Of a DNA stretch of 8,772 nucleotides, positions 6,916 to 8,772 are shown piece by piece. Source of the DNA: Actinomycetota bacterium (GTDB lineage Bacteria; Actinomycetota; Acidimicrobiia; Spongiisociales; UBA11373); assembly GCA_003486285.1 (NCBI GenBank), contig DNGH01000121.1, positions 1 to 8,772 of the forward strand, given 5' to 3'. Position numbers and translations under genes: made by a program. The first letter of the stretch is position 1. Every line of letters starts with the position of its first letter. The notes below the pieces were generated by a model that did not search any database, had not been told where the DNA came from, and saw nothing but the letters and a program-made list of their open reading frames with translations.

Positions 6916-7541
6916 GGACACCGATCGCGCAGGATGCACTCCGGACAGCGCGGCCGGCGGGCGATGCAGGTGTCCCGGCCGAACTGGATGAAGCGCATCG
7001 AGATCCCCGGCCACTTTGCCTCGGGGTAGAGCTCCTTCAACGCCGCCTCGACCTTCACCGGATTCCCGTCGGCGACCAGTCCGAGACGCCGCGACACCCT
7101 GGAGACGTGGGTGTCCACCGCGATCGCGGGAAGCCCAAAGGCCTCGGCGAGCACGACGCTCGCGGTCTTCCTCCCCACCCCCTTGAGGGTCACCAGGCGT
7201 TCCAGGTCGTCGGGCACGATCCCGCTGAAGCGATCGGCGAGGTCGGCCGAGAGCTCGATCACGGCGCGGGTCTTCTGGCGGTAGAAGCCCGTCGAGAAGA
7301 CCACGGACTCCACCTCCTCGGGGTTCGCCTGCGCCAGGAGGCGCGGCGACGGCCAGCGCCGGAAGAGCTCCGGGGTGACGCGGTTGACCGTGTCGTCGGT
7401 CGTCTGGGCACTGAGCACCGTCGCCACCAGCAGCTGCCAGGGGTCGGCGTAGCCCAGGGCGGTGCGAATGACGGGATAGCGGCGCCGCAACCGATCGAGG
7501 ATGGTGCGGGCGCGGCGCCGCTCGGCCGGGGTGACGGTCAT
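6888..7541 (-). CDS. nth: Endonuclease III, DNA glycosylase/AP lyase
   Basis: A 217-residue base-excision repair enzyme that removes oxidised pyrimidines and cleaves the abasic site by beta-elimination. The helix-hairpin-helix motif LKGVGRKTASVVL (119-131) carries the catalytic Lys125, followed by Asp143 in AVDTHVSRVSRRLGL; both correspond to Lys120 and Asp138 of the E. coli enzyme. The [4Fe-4S] site is complete at the C-terminus: Cys192, Cys199, Cys202 and Cys208, with the classical C-x6-C-x2-C-x5-C spacing. LLVATVLSAQTTDDTVN (37-53) is the conserved N-terminal helix. The ATG at 7541 (MTVTPAERRRARTIL) gives the standard length; an earlier in-frame ATG at 7694 would add about 50 residues lying across xpt. 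A TACGAT box 8 nt before the ATG suggests a leaderless mRNA. It is divergent from xpt and convergent with the MFS gene. The assignment is firm. Confidence 0.96.
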   Translation of the reverse strand: MTVTPAERRRARTILDRLRRRYPVIRTALGYADPWQLLVATVLSAQTTDDTVNRVTPELFRRWPSPRLLAQANPEEVESVVFSTGFYRQKTRAVIELSADLADRFSGIVPDDLERLVTLKGVGRKTASVVLAEAFGLPAIAVDTHVSRVSRRLGLVADGNPVKVEAALKELYPEAKWPGISMRFIQFGRDTCIARRPRCPECILRDRCPYPDKTVGA

Positions 7542-7549
7542 CGGTGGCG

Positions 7550-7555
7550 ATCGTA
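7550..7555 (-). promoter_or_regulatory. Candidate -10 box for leaderless nth transcript
   Basis: TACGAT on the minus strand is a good TAnnnT match and ends 8 nt before the nth ATG, with no Shine-Dalgarno sequence in between. It faces the xpt box at 7576-7581, with 20 bp between them. No -35 resembling TTGACA is seen. Confidence 0.5.
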
Positions 7556-7578
7556 CCCGGGGGTCGGGTCCCCGGTAC
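7553..7578. repeat. Imperfect inverted repeat between the nth and xpt promoters
   Basis: Arms GTACC(C)GGGG at 7553-7562 and CCCCGGTAC at 7570-7578 (C at 7570 begins the CCCC run) pair over 9 bp with one bulged base, around a 7-base centre. The outer TAC of each arm is part of a proposed -10 box. It could be an operator shared by the two divergent genes, or a by-product of two facing TACnnT boxes in GC-rich DNA. Confidence 0.35.
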
Positions 7579-7581
7579 CCT
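7576..7581 (+). promoter_or_regulatory. Candidate -10 box for leaderless xpt transcript
   Basis: TACCCT fits TAnnnT and ends 9 nt before the xpt GTG at 7591. There is no Shine-Dalgarno sequence in the gap and no purine-riboswitch-like leader, since the whole space between nth and xpt is 49 nt. Confidence 0.42.
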
Positions 7582-7590
7582 GCCCACATC

Positions 7591-8223
7591 GTGGACGCAC
7601 CCACCGCCACCTTTGGGGCCATCGCCCTCGCCGACGCCATCCGTCGGCGCGGACGGATCGAGGGCACCCTGGTCAAGGTCGACGACTTCCTCAATCACCA
7701 GGTCGACCCGGATCTCCTCGAGGTGATCGGCGCCGACATCGCCGAGCGGTGGCGGGACCGCGCCGTCGATCTCGTCATCACCGCCGAGGCGAGCGGAATC
7801 CCTCCGGCTCTGATCGCCGCCCGTCACCTCGGGGTACCGATGATCTACGCCAAGAAGTTCCCGCGCAGCACCGCAGAACGGCCCGCCTTCGTCCGGGAAG
7901 TGGCGTCACCGACCAAAGGGACCGAGTACCGCGTCGAGATCGCCCGGCGCCTCCTCGACCGGGGGCGCCGCGTCCTCATCGTGGACGACTTCCTCTCCGG
8001 CGGACGCACCGCCGAGGCTCTCGGCGACATCGTCGAGGAGGCCGGCGCCACGGTCGTGGGTTTCGCATTCGTGATCGAGAAATCCTTCGTGGAGGGGCGC
8101 TCCCGACTGGCGGAGCGCGGCTGGCCCGTCGATTCGCTGGTGATGGTGAGTTCGATGACCGGAGGACTGGAGATCGCGGCCACCGCGGCAGAGAGGAGAT
8201 CGCATGTCGACGCCGCCGAGTGA
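7591..8223 (+). CDS. xpt: Xanthine phosphoribosyltransferase
   Basis: A 210-residue cytoplasmic purine-salvage enzyme that joins xanthine to PRPP to form XMP, a precursor of GMP. It resembles the Bacillus-type Xpt: GTLVKVDDFLNHQVDP (25-40), ITAEASGIPPALIAARHLGVP (63-83), YAKKFPRST (86-94), the PRPP loop VLIVDDFLSGGRTAEAL (128-144) and the late segment VVGFAFVIEKSFVEGR (155-170). It is somewhat longer than the Bacillus protein (about 194), with roughly nine extra residues at the start and a short tail overlapping the next gene. The GTG at 7591 is preferred: an ATG in frame at 7501 would add a 30-residue extension that overlaps nth, and a TACCCT box ends 9 nt before the GTG. In Bacillus, xpt is controlled by a guanine riboswitch; no such leader can fit here. 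Confusion with adenine phosphoribosyltransferase is unlikely given the LNHQVDP segment. Confidence 0.93.
   Translation: MDAPTATFGAIALADAIRRRGRIEGTLVKVDDFLNHQVDPDLLEVIGADIAERWRDRAVDLVITAEASGIPPALIAARHLGVPMIYAKKFPRSTAERPAFVREVASPTKGTEYRVEIARRLLDRGRRVLIVDDFLSGGRTAEALGDIVEEAGATVVGFAFVIEKSFVEGRSRLAERGWPVDSLVMVSSMTGGLEIAATAAERRSHVDAAE
8194..8198 (+). promoter_or_regulatory. Strong ribosome binding site of the last gene, inside xpt
   Basis: AGGAG lies 5 nt before the ATG at 8204 and within the xpt coding sequence. It is the best Shine-Dalgarno match in the window and fixes the start of the downstream membrane protein. Confidence 0.75.
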
Positions 8224-8772
8224 GCGCCGCCTCACGCCGCCTCGTCTGCCCCGGCTCCGGCTGCCGCGGCCGGCCGGAGCGACCCGCATCCGTCCCGCCA
8301 ACAGCACCCTCGCCTTCCACGCCTCCCGCATCGTGATCGACCTCGGCGTGCTGCTGGTCCTGGCGTCGATGAGCCTCGTCCACGTGATCGCGGCCTCGGG
8401 CAACCGCGGCGCCATCGAACTCGATGCCCTGCCGGTGCTCGTGCTGGTCGCCCCGATCTTCATCGTGACCCTGATCCCGAACCACACCAGGCCGCTCCCC
8501 CGGCCGGTGGCATGGGCGGCCCTCGTCCTCGGTCTGGCTGCCTTTCCGTACGCAGTGGTCAAGTACCTCGATGCCACGGTGCTCGCCGACACGCTCGGCG
8601 GGAGCATCGGCCTCGGGGCGCGACTGCTGGTGTTCGGCAACTTCGTGGTACTCGTCGGCATCGCCATCAGCCTGACCCGGGCGTGGATGGGACTGGCCTC
8701 CGGTGGATCGCCGACGCGCCTGACGGCGGCGCCGCTGCGCGCCGAGGGCACCACGGTCGAGCCGCGGCCCAC
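8204..8772 (+). CDS. Unidentified membrane protein, 3' end cut off by window edge
   Basis: The frame opens with MSTPPSERRLTPPRLPRLRL at an ATG preceded by AGGAG and stays open for 189 codons to the edge. I do not recognise the family. The first 35 residues are rich in proline and arginine and probably cytoplasmic. Four hydrophobic segments follow at about 44-64, 76-92, 101-119 and 138-158, with short loops, and then a polar stretch (about 165-189) that continues off-window. No enzymatic motif is visible, and the pattern is not that of a purine permease, which would be the usual transport partner of xpt. It overlaps the end of xpt by 20 nt and is surely co-transcribed with it. The gene is real, judged by its ribosome site, membrane pattern and codon use like its neighbours; its function is unknown. 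Confidence 0.8.
   Translation, partial: MSTPPSERRLTPPRLPRLRLPRPAGATRIRPANSTLAFHASRIVIDLGVLLVLASMSLVHVIAASGNRGAIELDALPVLVLVAPIFIVTLIPNHTRPLPRPVAWAALVLGLAAFPYAVVKYLDATVLADTLGGSIGLGARLLVFGNFVVLVGIAISLTRAWMGLASGGSPTRLTAAPLRAEGTTVEPRP

Noticed and set aside
7501..7590. Longer xpt start at 7501
   Set aside because: The added 30 residues overlap nth and have no counterpart in the family; the GTG at 7591 has a promoter box at leaderless spacing.
7542..7590. Guanine riboswitch before xpt, as in Bacillus
   Set aside because: The gap is far too short for the aptamer and the proposed transcript starts at the GTG.
7542..7694. Longer nth start at 7694
   Set aside because: The extension runs through xpt and exceeds the usual endonuclease III length by about 50 residues.
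5598..8336. Plus-strand open frame of 912 codons across csaA, MFS, nth and xpt
   Set aside because: It crosses four confident genes on both strands and reads as Arg/Pro/Gly-rich shadow sequence.
7906..8772. Minus-strand open frame opposite xpt and the last membrane protein
   Set aside because: No family features and shadow-type composition; the plus-strand genes here have a strong ribosome site, conserved motifs and membrane helices.
1..8772. CRISPR array, tRNA/rRNA, insertion sequence, toxin-antitoxin or defence genes
   Set aside because: No spaced repeats, cloverleaf, transposase or small toxin-like genes were seen; nearly every base belongs to a recognised housekeeping-type gene.

Overview
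This 8.8 kb window is very GC-rich and densely coded, with ten protein genes and almost no intergenic DNA. Codon use, GTG/TTG starts, TAnnnT -10 boxes directly before start codons and the protein family versions suggest a high-GC actinobacterium (Actinomycetota, perhaps Acidimicrobiia; the class is a guess). No tRNA, rRNA, insertion sequence, CRISPR array or phage gene is visible. This looks like a core chromosomal region, not an accessory island.

Left half (1-5276), all on the minus strand, read right to left: a CcdA-type membrane thiol-disulfide transporter; a YgfZ/GcvT-like folate-binding protein; an OmpR-family response regulator; its HAMP/HisKA histidine kinase; and a glutamine-dependent NAD+ synthetase that runs off the left edge. 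Gaps are 40, 7, 0 and 10 nt, so read-through is likely. TAnnnT boxes 8 and 7 nt before the ygfZ and nadE starts suggest extra internal promoters giving leaderless mRNAs.

Right half (5345-8772): after a 68-nt divergent promoter gap come a CsaA-like small tRNA-binding-domain protein and a 12-TM MFS transporter on the plus strand, joined by a TTGA stop/start overlap. Endonuclease III (nth) is on the minus strand and overlaps the transporter tail to tail by 28 bp. A 49-nt divergent gap separates nth from a plus-strand xanthine phosphoribosyltransferase (xpt). Its end overlaps an unidentified membrane protein that runs off the right edge.

The genes serve mostly separate housekeeping tasks: NAD synthesis, purine salvage, base-excision repair, Fe-S/redox maintenance, signal transduction and transport. 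I found no convincing new multi-gene system. The most notable signal is regulatory. Five of the ten starts have a TAnnnT hexamer ending 7-9 nt before the start codon, the geometry of leaderless transcripts; one of these boxes includes the stop codon of the upstream gene. The least understood genes are the two-component pair, whose sensor domain I cannot assign, and the membrane protein after xpt.
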